64,000 bases of DNA. It comes from a virus. Every line of letters starts with the position of its first letter. The first letter of the stretch is position 1. Of the stretch, positions 48,295 to 56,412 are shown one piece after another. The stretch spans positions 1 to 64,000 of IMG/VR virus record IMGVR_UViG_3300036715_002961; one strand, written 5' to 3'. The notes beneath the pieces were generated by a model, which was given only the letters and a program-made list of their open reading frames with translations, did not search any database and was not told the origin of the DNA. A program made the translations under genes and the position numbers.

Positions 48295-49914
48295 TTATCC
48301 TCGCAAATATCCTACTTCGACCGAGCCAAATACCTTCCAGTCCGAACGGACTCGAACGGTGTAACCAACTCCCGGGTTGACCTCGAAACGGGCCGTCGCG
48401 GGGAGAATCGAATGCACGAACGCACCGTTGTCTGCGGTAGAACCTTGAAGGTTGGCGACAAAGACAGTCGACGCGGACACGGATGGATCGACGACGACCG
48501 TTTCGGCGAGCTGACCGCCGGAAACGCCGAAGTCGACGGTGACAAATCCGGAGATCCCTCCAGAGGAACCCGGGTTCGAGACCAGCGTGTACGGCGCCGT
48601 TAGGGGGACGGACGCCCACGCCTTCGCGGATGTGTCGGCATTGTCTGTAAACTTGAAGTTAGCAGCGGCGCCCGCAATCGTCGGTCGCTGGGTGAACGCA
48701 AACTGTGCGCCGCCGCCAATGAGCACGCCAGACCCCGCACTCGTTCCGTACGTTGCCCCGGCCGACTCAAGGTTTGAAAACGGCGTGAGAACAATGCCGT
48801 TTAAGACGCCATCAAAAAACCCGCAGTTCTGAATGACAGCCGACGACCCCGTCATGAGTTTGAGGGACTCATTGTAGCGAGTCCCGCCCGCTGTTGCAGC
48901 AAATGTGCAGTCCGCGAAGGTGACGCCATTGCCAGCAAAAACTTCACAGCGGCGAATGGTGCACCAAGTGTAGAAACCATTGAGCGCAGTGGCTTGCGGA
49001 TTCAGCGAATCGAAGTAGCACTTGATGATATTCGCGGAAGATCCGCCAATCATTCCGCTGGAAAATGACCGGACCCTGCACCGCGTCATGACCGCAAAGC
49101 CAAGCGACGGGGCCGTGGGCTCGAAGACGTCAAGGGCGCCATCGGTCCCGATATCCAGAGCGTCAATCAGCAAATATGCTTGTCCGCTCCGGTACTGGGT
49201 GACGCGCAACAATCCCGGATAGACGCGAGGCAAACGCCACTCATCGTAGCTGTCGGTCGGCGGCAACGTCACATCGGGGTAGACAAATGCCGGTGGCACG
49301 AGGTCGACGTCGCAGCCCGCGTCGAGGCCCGCGACGAGCCCAGTCGCCTTGTGGACCCAGTGAAATGCGCCGTTGCTGCCGCGGATCAGCTGCCCCGGAG
49401 CGAGAGGGAAACCGACGGGGGCCGTGACCGAGGCACGCGTGTTGGCGGGCGCGCTGAGCGCCGTTGCCGCGGACCCAGCGCGGGCCGTGGCGACGATACC
49501 GTTGGCGCCAGTGATCGCGAAATACCCGCCGCCGCCGTCGATGCAAATATCGAGGTAGATTGGATCGGTATCGGGAGTGTCCGACATCACGTGCACGATC
49601 GTTTGCTGCGGGATGCGCTTACCATTAAGGCGCGCACCAAGCTCCGCCCACGTGGCGATTGCGGTCCCGCTCGTGAGCCCGTTGTTGGCGTCGTTTCCAG
49701 TCGCGGGATCGATGTACCAGGCGGCTTGCGTACTCACTGCTTGGGGAAGCGGCGTGGAGCCGCCCGACGAAGCGCCGTTGTCTACCCAGGCCGCCCCGTT
49801 GTAGGTCCACAAATGACCATCGCCAGACAACACCACCGTGTCGCCCTTCGCGGGCGACACGGGAAGGGCGGCGACGACGGCCGGCCGAAGGGCGCTGAGC
49901 AGCTCGATGGCCAT
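48295..49914 (-). CDS. Tail fibre with beta-helix (539 aa)
   Basis: A 539-aa protein. The N-terminal attachment segment (LSGDGHLWTYNGAAWVDNGA) is followed by the typical start of a right-handed beta-helix (YIDPATGNDANNGLTSGTAI) and repeated short strands (VMTRCRVRSFSSGMIGGSSA, IRRCEVFAGNGVTFADCTFA). This recalls pectate-lyase-like tailspikes that bind or cleave polysaccharide. A dispersed palindrome encodes SNPGSSG between the helix and the C-terminal domain. Its start shares a base with the upstream stop. Confidence 0.8.
   Translation of the reverse strand: MAIELLSALRPAVVAALPVSPAKGDTVVLSGDGHLWTYNGAAWVDNGASSGGSTPLPQAVSTQAAWYIDPATGNDANNGLTSGTAIATWAELGARLNGKRIPQQTIVHVMSDTPDTDPIYLDICIDGGGGYFAITGANGIVATARAGSAATALSAPANTRASVTAPVGFPLAPGQLIRGSNGAFHWVHKATGLVAGLDAGCDVDLVPPAFVYPDVTLPPTDSYDEWRLPRVYPGLLRVTQYRSGQAYLLIDALDIGTDGALDVFEPTAPSLGFAVMTRCRVRSFSSGMIGGSSANIIKCYFDSLNPQATALNGFYTWCTIRRCEVFAGNGVTFADCTFAATAGGTRYNESLKLMTGSSAVIQNCGFFDGVLNGIVLTPFSNLESAGATYGTSAGSGVLIGGGAQFAFTQRPTIAGAAANFKFTDNADTSAKAWASVPLTAPYTLVSNPGSSGGISGFVTVDFGVSGGQLAETVVVDPSVSASTVFVANLQGSTADNGAFVHSILPATARFEVNPGVGYTVRVRSDWKVFGSVEVGYLRG
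48564..48579. repeat. Dispersed palindrome, copy 12
   Basis: Core GAACCCGGGTTC at 48566-48577, inside the beta-helix fibre gene at a domain junction. Confidence 0.88.
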
Positions 49915-50717
49915 TACGCGATCACCACTACGGTGTATTGATTGAGAGAAGGGGCAGTCGCGAACTTGAGGCGGGTCGTGGTCGTCGAGAGGTTGATCGT
50001 TTCGACGACCACGCGGGCGCCGTCGCTAACGCGATAGACCTCAGCGATGACGTTGGTCGTTCCGAAGGCGTGATTGACGTCGAACTGCGTAGCGGCTCCA
50101 TCGCCGATCGTCGCGCTCGCGCGCTTCGCGAGGCCGGGATAGCCGGCGAGGGTCGACGGGGTGACCGCGCGGACCGCGTCGACACCAGCGTTGACCTCGA
50201 TCGAGGTCGCCAGCTCGACGATGCCGGCGACGGTCGTGGAGGCCGCGGGGACGGCCGCGGTGAGGTTCGTGAACGCGAGGGCCGAGACGTCGACGACTGG
50301 GTTCTGAGTCGACAAAAACCAGCGCGTACCCGCGTTAGTCGAACCTTCTTCGACCGGGACGACTGAGCCTTCAATCTCGGCGGTCGCGTCGAAATCGGTC
50401 GCTCGCGGCATCGCAGCGGCCGCGCCGTTCCAAATGCGAATGCCGTTTTCGGAGGGGGTCGTCTGGTTCGCGAGCAGGACGCGATCGCCAACCGAGAGCG
50501 CGACTCCGTCGAGGCTAGCGCCCGGGGAGGCGATGTTGACGTTTCCCGGCGGTAGGACGCGCACTGCGTCTTTCCAGGCGAGCAGGTTGACCGCTGCGGC
50601 AATGGCCGTGTCGACGTACGATTTGCTGGTCGCGTCGCCCGCGCTCACGGGCGTAGGCAGGTTTGTGATCTTCGCCGAGTTGTTCAGGTCGAAGTCGGAA
50701 AGTACTGAAATCGGCAT
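49914..50717 (-). CDS. Tail fibre protein (267 aa)
   Basis: A 267-aa protein. The opening (FDLNNSAKITNLPTPVSAGD, TSKSYVDTAI) is the repeat-like start common in phage fibres that bind the baseplate. GDRVLLANQTTPSENGIRIW and ASTTVAGIVELATSIEVNAG are also common fibre motifs. The C-terminus is a compact beta domain. It is likely a short fibre, with the beta-helix fibre directly downstream. Confidence 0.8.
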   Translation of the reverse strand: MPISVLSDFDLNNSAKITNLPTPVSAGDATSKSYVDTAIAAAVNLLAWKDAVRVLPPGNVNIASPGASLDGVALSVGDRVLLANQTTPSENGIRIWNGAAAAMPRATDFDATAEIEGSVVPVEEGSTNAGTRWFLSTQNPVVDVSALAFTNLTAAVPAASTTVAGIVELATSIEVNAGVDAVRAVTPSTLAGYPGLAKRASATIGDGAATQFDVNHAFGTTNVIAEVYRVSDGARVVVETINLSTTTTRLKFATAPSLNQYTVVVIA

Positions 50718-50722
50718 AGGAT

Positions 50723-50780
50723 CCTCAACTGAGATGGGCGGTACCGGCGAACCTCAACTGAGATGGGCGGTACCGGCGAA
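50723..50780. repeat. 29-bp exact tandem duplication at a gene end
   Basis: Two exact adjacent copies of a 29-bp unit (50723-50751, 50752-50780). The unit contains the last eight codons (FAGTAHLS) and stop of the following gene, so a second untranslated copy sits directly behind the real stop. Confidence 0.95.
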
Positions 50781-51476
50781 CGGCTGGTTGAACCGAACTT
50801 CGAGAACGTTGTTTGAGAGATGGAATATTTCGGTGCTCACAGACAGGCCGCCGACGGACACGACGCCGACGGAGGGGCGAAATCCGAAATTGTGGGCGAT
50901 GGTCCACACCGCGAGAGGATCCGCAGCCACAAAGTCGAGGGTTTTTCCCGACGGGCCGGGCGGCCCTTGGGGTCCGGGGACGCCGCGAAGGGCGTTGGAC
51001 GGAACGACGACCGGCGGGCAATCCGGGGCTGAAATCACTACAACGGGCTCGTCGGGATTCGGATGCGAGTACGTGGGCCCGTTCGCCGCGCACTCGCAAA
51101 TGTGCCCCCCGTCGACGTCGTCGTCGGCGAGAACCACAAACGTCTGAACACTGGTTCGCGCGGGCCCGGTCGGCGTGAATACTTCCAGCCACAAACGCCA
51201 AACGCCGATTTCGTCAAGGTCGCCGTCTTGCAGCTCGCGCGAAAAAACCGCTTGCTGCGAGGTCGCCTCGACCAGGTCGACCGACCAGATTTTTTGCGTA
51301 CCAGACGGTTTCGTGACGTAGGCCGCACCGCCAGTAATCGCCGCCGGGTCGAGCGGCGGGAAGGGCGCGCGCGGGTTCGGCGGCGGGCGCGGAACAACGA
51401 TCGGGATGCGGTAGCCCACGCCCATCGATGGGCGGTAGGCAGCGCCCGGTTTGAGTTTGCAGCCACATGATCGCAT
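50754..51476 (-). CDS. Fibre-associated protein with collagen-like motif (240 aa)
   Basis: A 240-aa protein from ATG 51476 (MRSCGCKLKPGAAYRPSMGV). An Ig-like central domain spans about 55-135 (GVWRLWLEVFTPTGPARTSV). A collagen-like Gly-X-Y stretch (GVPGPQGPPGPSG) near residue 180 indicates a trimer, followed by a C-terminal beta domain (VWTIAHNFGFRPSVGVVSVG) found in fibre tips. Its last eight codons are duplicated downstream. A 28-bp palindrome lies just upstream. Confidence 0.75.
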   Translation of the reverse strand: MRSCGCKLKPGAAYRPSMGVGYRIPIVVPRPPPNPRAPFPPLDPAAITGGAAYVTKPSGTQKIWSVDLVEATSQQAVFSRELQDGDLDEIGVWRLWLEVFTPTGPARTSVQTFVVLADDDVDGGHICECAANGPTYSHPNPDEPVVVISAPDCPPVVVPSNALRGVPGPQGPPGPSGKTLDFVAADPLAVWTIAHNFGFRPSVGVVSVGGLSVSTEIFHLSNNVLEVRFNQPFAGTAHLS

Positions 51477-51489
51477 GGGCTGGATGATA

Positions 51490-51517
51490 CTCGACGGGAA
51501 CCCGGGTTCCCGTCGAG
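51490..51517. repeat. Dispersed palindrome, copy 13, extended to 28 bp
   Basis: A perfect palindrome over 28 bp, the longest copy, with GGGAACCCGGGTTCCC in the centre and TCGAC/GTCGA arms. It lies between the stop at 51529 and the start at 51476. As RNA it would form a stable hairpin, but no U-run follows. Confidence 0.95.
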
Positions 51518-51528
51518 CGGGGGCGATT

Positions 51529-51831
51529 TCAGTCGACGCAGCGGACCGTGCCGCAGCTCCGAACCGCGGCGCGAGTAGGCGCAGCGGCGAGGCATTCGGG
51601 CTTGAGGTCGATATGCGTGTTCGCACGGGCGCGAGCGCATACCTGGTAGCAGGTCAAACCCGCGTCGACTGGCGCTAATTCGGGGCAACCGAGGGCGCGC
51701 AGGTTGTCGCAGGCTCGCGCGCAGATAGCGCTAGGGCGCGCGTCTACCTCGTCGGGGGGCGAGGATGGCGAGCCGGCGCACGCGACGAGCAGAAAGGCGA
51801 CCAGGGGGATCGAATCGAAGAGGCGCTTCAT
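51529..51831 (-). CDS. Cys-rich lipoprotein (100 aa)
   Basis: A 100-aa protein with a signal and lipobox (MKRLFDSIPLVAFLLVACAG). The mature part has eight further Cys in paired spacing (CARACDNLRALGC, CYQVCA, CGTVRC), indicating disulphides in the periplasm. Coupled to the protease gene by ATGA, it may be an inhibitor, substrate or partner of that enzyme, or an envelope protein acting in exclusion. No family assigned. Confidence 0.72.
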   Translation of the reverse strand: MKRLFDSIPLVAFLLVACAGSPSSPPDEVDARPSAICARACDNLRALGCPELAPVDAGLTCYQVCARARANTHIDLKPECLAAAPTRAAVRSCGTVRCVD

Positions 51832-52607
51832 GGGGCGACCTGTACCACGTAGAGATCGCAAGTTCCGGGGTCGAGGATCCGGGCCTCGTCGAACCATACG
51901 AACCCGCCGTCGGCCCACTGGTCACCCCACGAATTGAGGATCCGGAAACGCGTGCCGTTGGCGTCGGTTTCGTAGCCAACGCACGCGAGCATGTGCCGGC
52001 CGAGTTCTTCACCGTCGAAGGCTCCGATGGGCTTTTTGCCGGTCGCGTCCTCGAATGCCTGGTCGACGCGGATCGCGAAAATGACCGGGTAGCCACGCGA
52101 GAGGGCGTGGCGCATTTCATCGACGCGAGTGCGGCCGACCGAATCGATCCGGTACCAGGCGGGGAGACTCGCGGCGCCGCCGGCTTGTAGGACGTCCATG
52201 GGCAGCGGTTCGAGGACGCGCTCGGCGTAGTCGGCGTCGAACGGCCAAACTCGCTCAGGCGGGACGCCGAAGTCGCGAACGGCGCGAAACAGCGTCCGCG
52301 CGGCGGTCCCCTCGTCGACCAGCGGTTCGGAGGCGGGCTTGTCGTAGAGGCGGGCGAGGGCGTAGAGCGCGAGGGCGGATGCCTCGGATCGGAATGCGCC
52401 AAGGCGGCGAAGGCGGACGTCGATCGCCGCAGCGGTGGCCTGGCCGACGCACGACGACGAGCCGAGCTGGTCGCGAACGCGCGCGACGTAGGGGGTCAAA
52501 TCGGCGCGCGCGGGGAGGAACACGAACGCGCCGAAATGAGCGCGGGTTGAGGGGGAATCGTCGGGGGAGTCGTCGATGATGTGGCCGTAGCCGCGTTTGA
52601 TGTTCAC
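51828..52607 (-). CDS. Papain-like (C1) cysteine protease
   Basis: A 259-aa protein with the papain catalytic order. Oxyanion Gln is in QLGSSSCVGQATAAAID (Q47, C53), the catalytic His in GRHMLACVGY (H205), and Asn in RILNSWGDQWADGGFVWF (N225). There is no signal peptide and only a short N-terminal extension (1-40) without an obvious inhibitory propeptide. Possible roles are virion protein processing, attack on host proteins or transpeptidation. It is co-translated with the Cys-rich lipoprotein and follows the base-modification cassette. Confidence 0.88.
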   Translation of the reverse strand: MNIKRGYGHIIDDSPDDSPSTRAHFGAFVFLPARADLTPYVARVRDQLGSSSCVGQATAAAIDVRLRRLGAFRSEASALALYALARLYDKPASEPLVDEGTAARTLFRAVRDFGVPPERVWPFDADYAERVLEPLPMDVLQAGGAASLPAWYRIDSVGRTRVDEMRHALSRGYPVIFAIRVDQAFEDATGKKPIGAFDGEELGRHMLACVGYETDANGTRFRILNSWGDQWADGGFVWFDEARILDPGTCDLYVVQVAP

Positions 52608-52627
52608 GCGGCTACGGTATCAAATCG

Positions 52628-53398
52628 CTACGTCGCGAACCGATTTAGGCGGACTTCGGCGTGCCCCCCCTTTCGGGGTTTCATGTGGGAAACGAGGTCG
52701 GGGAAGCGAGCGACCAGATCGTCTGCCGCCGCCCTTGAGGTCTCGTGAGAGCGACCGAATGCCATGCAGCCGCCAGCCTCGACGCGGGCGCGGTTTTTTG
52801 GAGCCAGGTCGTTGAAGCGAACCACGGCGCGATCGTCGAGCCAGTAGAAGATGGTGCGCTCAATGTCGTCTTTGACGGGGACGGTCAAGCGATGCCGGCG
52901 GTCGTTGACGATTCCGTGCAAGGTTCCGATGATCGAGCGAAGGTCGAACGTCACGCCGCCGCCCATGAAATAGGGATTGAATAGCGGATACAGGCCCCAG
53001 ATCCGCGCGCGGGCGGCCGCACATACTTCGAACCCGGCATTGAAGACGCCGACCAGGTCGTTGACCTTCGAGAACGCGTTCGAGTTCTTTTCCGGGGATG
53101 CATAGACGGAATCGACGTCGTCGTCGCTTTGAACGATGAGGGCGCCATCTGGGAAGTAGTCGGTGATGAAGTTCCTTTGAGCCGTGAGCCCTTTCACGCC
53201 GACGACGAGTAGCCCATAGGAGTCCCGCGGGACGGCACACGCGTAGGCCGCGCGCTCCGCTTCGTCAGCGACAAAGATGTAAATGCGCTCGCGCTCGACA
53301 CCGCCCGCGCGAAGGGTTTGGAGGGCGCGACAGTCGATCAGGCTCGCGCGTTGGTAGCTCGGAATCGCCACTACCCAGTCAGTCGGATCGGAAATCAT
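52628..53398 (-). CDS. TET-associated-type glycosyltransferase
   Basis: A 256-aa GT-A-like enzyme: VVAIPSYQRAS (nucleotide-sugar strand), RIYIFVADEAERAAY, GVKGLTAQRNFITDYF, VQSDDDVDSVY (DDD near 92-94, metal/sugar-nucleotide site), and the acceptor-side GGGVTFDLRSI...VPVKDDIERTIFYWL. The pattern fits the TET-associated glycosyltransferase (TAGT/GREB1-like) group found with phage TET genes. It would transfer a sugar to 5-hydroxymethylcytosine in phage DNA. The ATG overlaps the deacetylase stop (53395-53398). The sugar donor cannot be told from sequence. Confidence 0.8.
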   Translation of the reverse strand: MISDPTDWVVAIPSYQRASLIDCRALQTLRAGGVERERIYIFVADEAERAAYACAVPRDSYGLLVVGVKGLTAQRNFITDYFPDGALIVQSDDDVDSVYASPEKNSNAFSKVNDLVGVFNAGFEVCAAARARIWGLYPLFNPYFMGGGVTFDLRSIIGTLHGIVNDRRHRLTVPVKDDIERTIFYWLDDRAVVRFNDLAPKNRARVEAGGCMAFGRSHETSRAAADDLVARFPDLVSHMKPRKGGHAEVRLNRFAT

Positions 53399-54069
53399 TG
53401 GAGGATCCCTCGTACAAGCCAGAATGCTTCCGCGGCCGCTTCCCCGACCTCTTCGCCTCGCGTTTCCGCCCATCGACGTACGCGGTCGACCGTGAGCCAG
53501 GTTCCCGGTCGGGCGAACTGGCTCTCGTAAGCAGCGCACGCGGCGAGCTTCGCGGATAGGTCGGCCGGCGAGAGCGGGAACAGGAACTTGCCGCCGGGAA
53601 GCTCGGGGGCGGGCCATACCGCCGCGTACGGGTATTCGTAGAGGGCGAGCATGACGCCGATGGTCGCCTCGCGCGGGCGTAGGGCCGCGAGAGTCGCGCG
53701 ATAGACGGCCTGGTGGTCTTGGTGGTGAGAGGCGTAGGCGACGAAAATTGACGTCGGGCGGAACTCGTCGATCCGGGCGTCAATCGACCCGACTAGATCG
53801 CGCTGGGCGACCATGTCGAGGCGCGATTGACGGTCGAGGCCCGCGGGGACGATGGCCCAGTCCTCTTCGGCTAGACCGAGGGCGCGCATGGAGGCGCGGA
53901 CCTCGTCGAGCGTTTGAACGGCACGACGCACGGGAGTCTCCCCGAAACTCAGGAAATCGACGCAACATTGCTTCCCTGCGCGCGTTTTGGCGGCGAGAAG
54001 GCCGCCGCAACCGAGCGCTTCGTCGTCGGCGTGGGGGGCGAGAACCAAGATCCGATCATCCCATCTCAT
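53395..54069 (-). CDS. PIG-L/LmbE-type N-acetylglucosaminyl deacetylase
   Basis: A 224-aa protein with the zinc-site signature LVLAPHADDEALGCGG (H13, D15, D16) and the second metal motif HHQDH (residues 115-119), as in MshB/LmbE/PIG-L enzymes that remove N-acetyl groups from amino sugars. It lies between the dioxygenase and the glycosyltransferase with 4-nt overlaps on both sides. The obvious inference is that it deacetylates an N-acetylated sugar placed on modified DNA (or the nucleotide-sugar donor), leaving a free amine. Confidence 0.9.
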   Translation of the reverse strand: MRWDDRILVLAPHADDEALGCGGLLAAKTRAGKQCCVDFLSFGETPVRRAVQTLDEVRASMRALGLAEEDWAIVPAGLDRQSRLDMVAQRDLVGSIDARIDEFRPTSIFVAYASHHQDHQAVYRATLAALRPREATIGVMLALYEYPYAAVWPAPELPGGKFLFPLSPADLSAKLAACAAYESQFARPGTWLTVDRVRRWAETRGEEVGEAAAEAFWLVRGILQ

Positions 54070-54971
54070 TCGCCGATCTCCAGTGATTGACCGTCGCGTA
54101 GTTCCTTGAGCCGTTCGTTCGGATCGACGCAATCGAGCATCTTTTCGCGCATGTAATAGACGACGGAAATCCGTTCTGCGTCCTCGGATTCCGAGACCAT
54201 GTCGGTGACACCGTGCCACTCGTGCGAGTTGAAAAACAGCACGTCTCCATCTTGGAGATCGACCGCGACACCGTATTCAGGGAATCCGAGAAGCGCGCCC
54301 GTGTACTTGCCCCGGCGGACCATGGAGATCACGCCGAATCCGTCTTTGAAGTCGCCTTTGTCCGTGTGGGTTCCGCTCGGCGCCGTGTTGTTGTTGACGG
54401 TCAGTGTCGTGAAGGGCGTCCCGGAAATGACGAACTCGGAGCGACAACGATCGCAGGCGGTGAGCTGGGCCTTGTAGCGGCTCGGCGAGGTCCGCTTGAA
54501 GAGGTCCGCGACGTGCGTGATCATCGGCATGATCGTCTGCCACTTTTCAGGCTCTTGCGCATTGAACGAGGTCTCGCGGCAGAACGGGAATCGGCCGCCT
54601 TGGCGATCGAAGTATCCGATGATTGCGGACGCAACAGCCACGAGGTGTCCGTTGGCATCACGCGTCTCTGTGTTTTTGCCAACGGTTCCATCCGCGAATA
54701 CTTTACGGGGACGTTTGGCACCCGCATATGCACCGCGATTCGTCGATTTCCGCTTACGTAGATCGTGGAGGGCGGGGTAAGCGCCATCGGTCAGCTCGAC
54801 GGGGATGGCCCTACGACGGAGCATCAGCAATGGCGCTCCGTCGGGCTTATAAACGTCCGCATCGCCGGTGAGCAGAACGGGGAGGTCGGAGGCCGAAAGC
54901 AGCTTACCGGCGAATACAGACGCACCGCCGGCGACGCGAGAGCGGAGTTGAAGCACGGGGACGGCGGTCAT
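54066..54971 (-). CDS. TET/JBP-type 2-oxoglutarate Fe(II) dioxygenase
   Basis: A 301-aa double-stranded beta-helix enzyme with iron ligands in SGTHTDKGDF (H202, D204) and HEWHGVTDM (H253), and the 2-oxoglutarate Arg in AERISVVYYM (R267). The preceding TLTVNNNTAPSG and following GYFDRQGG-type elements match TET/JBP-type phage proteins. Such enzymes oxidise 5-methylcytosine to 5-hydroxymethylcytosine in polymerised DNA. A basic N-terminal region (70-95, RKRKSTNRGAYAGAKRPRK) may bind DNA. No cytosine methyltransferase lies in this window, so its substrate must be made by a gene elsewhere or by the host. Confidence 0.88.
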   Translation of the reverse strand: MTAVPVLQLRSRVAGGASVFAGKLLSASDLPVLLTGDADVYKPDGAPLLMLRRRAIPVELTDGAYPALHDLRKRKSTNRGAYAGAKRPRKVFADGTVGKNTETRDANGHLVAVASAIIGYFDRQGGRFPFCRETSFNAQEPEKWQTIMPMITHVADLFKRTSPSRYKAQLTACDRCRSEFVISGTPFTTLTVNNNTAPSGTHTDKGDFKDGFGVISMVRRGKYTGALLGFPEYGVAVDLQDGDVLFFNSHEWHGVTDMVSESEDAERISVVYYMREKMLDCVDPNERLKELRDGQSLEIGE

Positions 54972-55591
54972 TGGATCGCCTTTCGAAGCGCCGCAAGGAC
55001 GGTTTGAGAGAGGTCGGTCGTTTGGAGCTTCGCCGCGGCGCGCTTCGCGAGGGCGATGAACTCGGTGTGTTCCGGTTTTTGGAACAGAACCGAAACCAGG
55101 TTGACCGTGGTCTTGGCGGGGTCGAGTGAGACAGCTGGGAACCCGGGTTCCCTCGCGGGCGCGGGGACGTCGACGGGAATTTCGGGGATCCCCAGCTCAA
55201 GAAAAAATTCGTCGCCGTCGATGGGGACCTCCATGCCGTCGAGCATCGCGCGCAACAGAGCCGGATCGAACGCGCCGCGCTTCGCGTTGAGTTTGATCGT
55301 CAACGCTTTCGCCTGCACTTCGGTCAGGTCGTGCAGCTCGACGACTGGGCCGACGAGGAAACCGAGTTCCCGGGCGGCGCGCCATCGGTGCTCGCCGTCG
55401 ATGATGAGATCGCGGCGCTCGCCGGTCTCGTCGGTAGCCCAAACGAGCAGGGCCTGGGAGGCGATCCATCCGTCGTTGCGGAGGCCGTGAACAAGCGCGG
55501 CGCGCTCGCGCGCGCTCATGCGGTTGGGGTTCCATGGGTTCGGATTGAGCGAGAGAAGCGGCAGATTTTTGGCGGGTTGCATCGGTTTCAC
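54968..55591 (-). CDS. ParB-fold protein A
   Basis: A 207-aa protein. Residues 10-110 form a ParB/Srx-type domain with LNPNPWNPNRM, GLRNDGWIASQALLV and DLIIDGEHRWRAARELG (ParB box with GEHR in place of GERR), then TIKLNAKRGAFDPALLRAML. The C-terminal 75 residues include a palindrome-encoded linker (PAREPGFPAV) and a helical end (ALAKRAAAKLQTTDLSQ). It has no separate helix-turn-helix. It is a paralogue of the gene upstream and overlaps both that gene and the dioxygenase by 4 nt. Confidence 0.87.
   Translation of the reverse strand: MKPMQPAKNLPLLSLNPNPWNPNRMSARERAALVHGLRNDGWIASQALLVWATDETGERRDLIIDGEHRWRAARELGFLVGPVVELHDLTEVQAKALTIKLNAKRGAFDPALLRAMLDGMEVPIDGDEFFLELGIPEIPVDVPAPAREPGFPAVSLDPAKTTVNLVSVLFQKPEHTEFIALAKRAAAKLQTTDLSQTVLAALRKAIQ
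55137..55152. repeat. Dispersed palindrome, copy 14
   Basis: A perfect 16-bp GGGAACCCGGGTTCCC inside ParB-fold gene A, in its inter-domain linker. Paralogue B lacks it. Confidence 0.9.
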
Positions 55592-56250
55592 GTGTCACCT
55601 ACGACGAGCTTGAGGGCCGAGAGGATGGTTTCGGGGACGGGGCGGCCGGCGATCAACGCGCGGAACTCGGCGTGCTCGGGGACGTCGAAAAACAGCTGCA
55701 CGTTGACGACGGCGGGCCGGGTCGACTGATGATCTTCGCCGACGGCGAACACAGGCGCGGCGGCGCCAATGGAGCTTTCCTCAGCCTGGATTTCCAGGGG
55801 CGCGACGGCGAGCATTTGCATGAGGCTCTCGCGCTCGATGCCAAGGTCGAGGCCGAGATCTTCGGATCCGAGGGCGAACTGAATCTCGCGAACAAGCGCT
55901 TCGAGACTCTCGCGTTTGAAGGTCCCGCGCTTCGAGTTGAGCTTGATCGTGAGCTTCTTTGCGTCGTTTTCGGAGAGGCCTTCGAGGCGGACGATCGGCC
56001 CTTCAACGATGCCGAGGCCGGTCGCCGCGCGCCATCGGTGCTCGCCGTCGATGATGAGATCGCGGCGCTCGCCGGTGGCGTCCGTGCTCCAAACGAGCAG
56101 GGCCTGGGAGGCGATCCAACCGTCGTTGCGAAGGCCAGCTTCGAGGCTCTCGCGCTCGAACTCGGTCATGCGGTTAGGGTTCCACGGGTTCGGCCGGAAC
56201 TGGTCGAGCAGTTCGTTCTGGCAGTTGCCGATGATTTTCTGGGTCGTCAT
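55588..56250 (-). CDS. ParB-fold protein B
   Basis: A 220-aa paralogue of the downstream gene, with the same domain (RPNPWNPNRM, GLRNDGWIASQALLVW, LIIDGEHRWRAATGLG, TIKLNSKRGTFKRESLEAL) and a different C-terminal part (FFDVPEHAEFRALIAGRPVP). The DNA for the GEHRWRAA region is nearly identical over about 110 bp between the copies, so the duplication or conversion is recent. The start has GAAGGCGCAACC before the ATG, the same leader as the tail chaperone gene. Confidence 0.87.
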   Translation of the reverse strand: MTTQKIIGNCQNELLDQFRPNPWNPNRMTEFERESLEAGLRNDGWIASQALLVWSTDATGERRDLIIDGEHRWRAATGLGIVEGPIVRLEGLSENDAKKLTIKLNSKRGTFKRESLEALVREIQFALGSEDLGLDLGIERESLMQMLAVAPLEIQAEESSIGAAAPVFAVGEDHQSTRPAVVNVQLFFDVPEHAEFRALIAGRPVPETILSALKLVVGDT

Positions 56251-56283
56251 AGGTTGCGCCTTCGGGTTGATTGCATTTGCGGG

Positions 56284-56412
56284 TTAGTTCACGAAAAAAG
56301 CCGAAATCCGTTGAAAATCGGCTCGGTCGAGTTGTACGAATCGGGCGAGAGCTTCGACGGCGGGCCGATTCGTTCGCCAGACGCGCTGGATCCATTCAAG
56401 TTTGATTTGCAT
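56284..56412 (-). CDS. Possible small helical protein (42 aa)
   Basis: A 42-aa protein (MQIKLEWIQRVWRTNRPAVE onward, ends RISAFFVN) overlapping the end of the third ParB-fold gene by 17 nt. It has reasonable codon use and helical character but no clear Shine-Dalgarno. Its 3' end coincides with a terminator-like hairpin. Confidence 0.5.
   Translation of the reverse strand: MQIKLEWIQRVWRTNRPAVEALARFVQLDRADFQRISAFFVN
56294..56323 (-). terminator. Possible terminator ahead of the modification cassette
   Basis: On the minus strand AGCCGA and TCGGCT form a 6-bp stem with a 13-nt loop, followed by TTTTTT. It lies within the end of the possible 42-aa gene and 44 bp before ParB-fold gene B. Confidence 0.55.
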
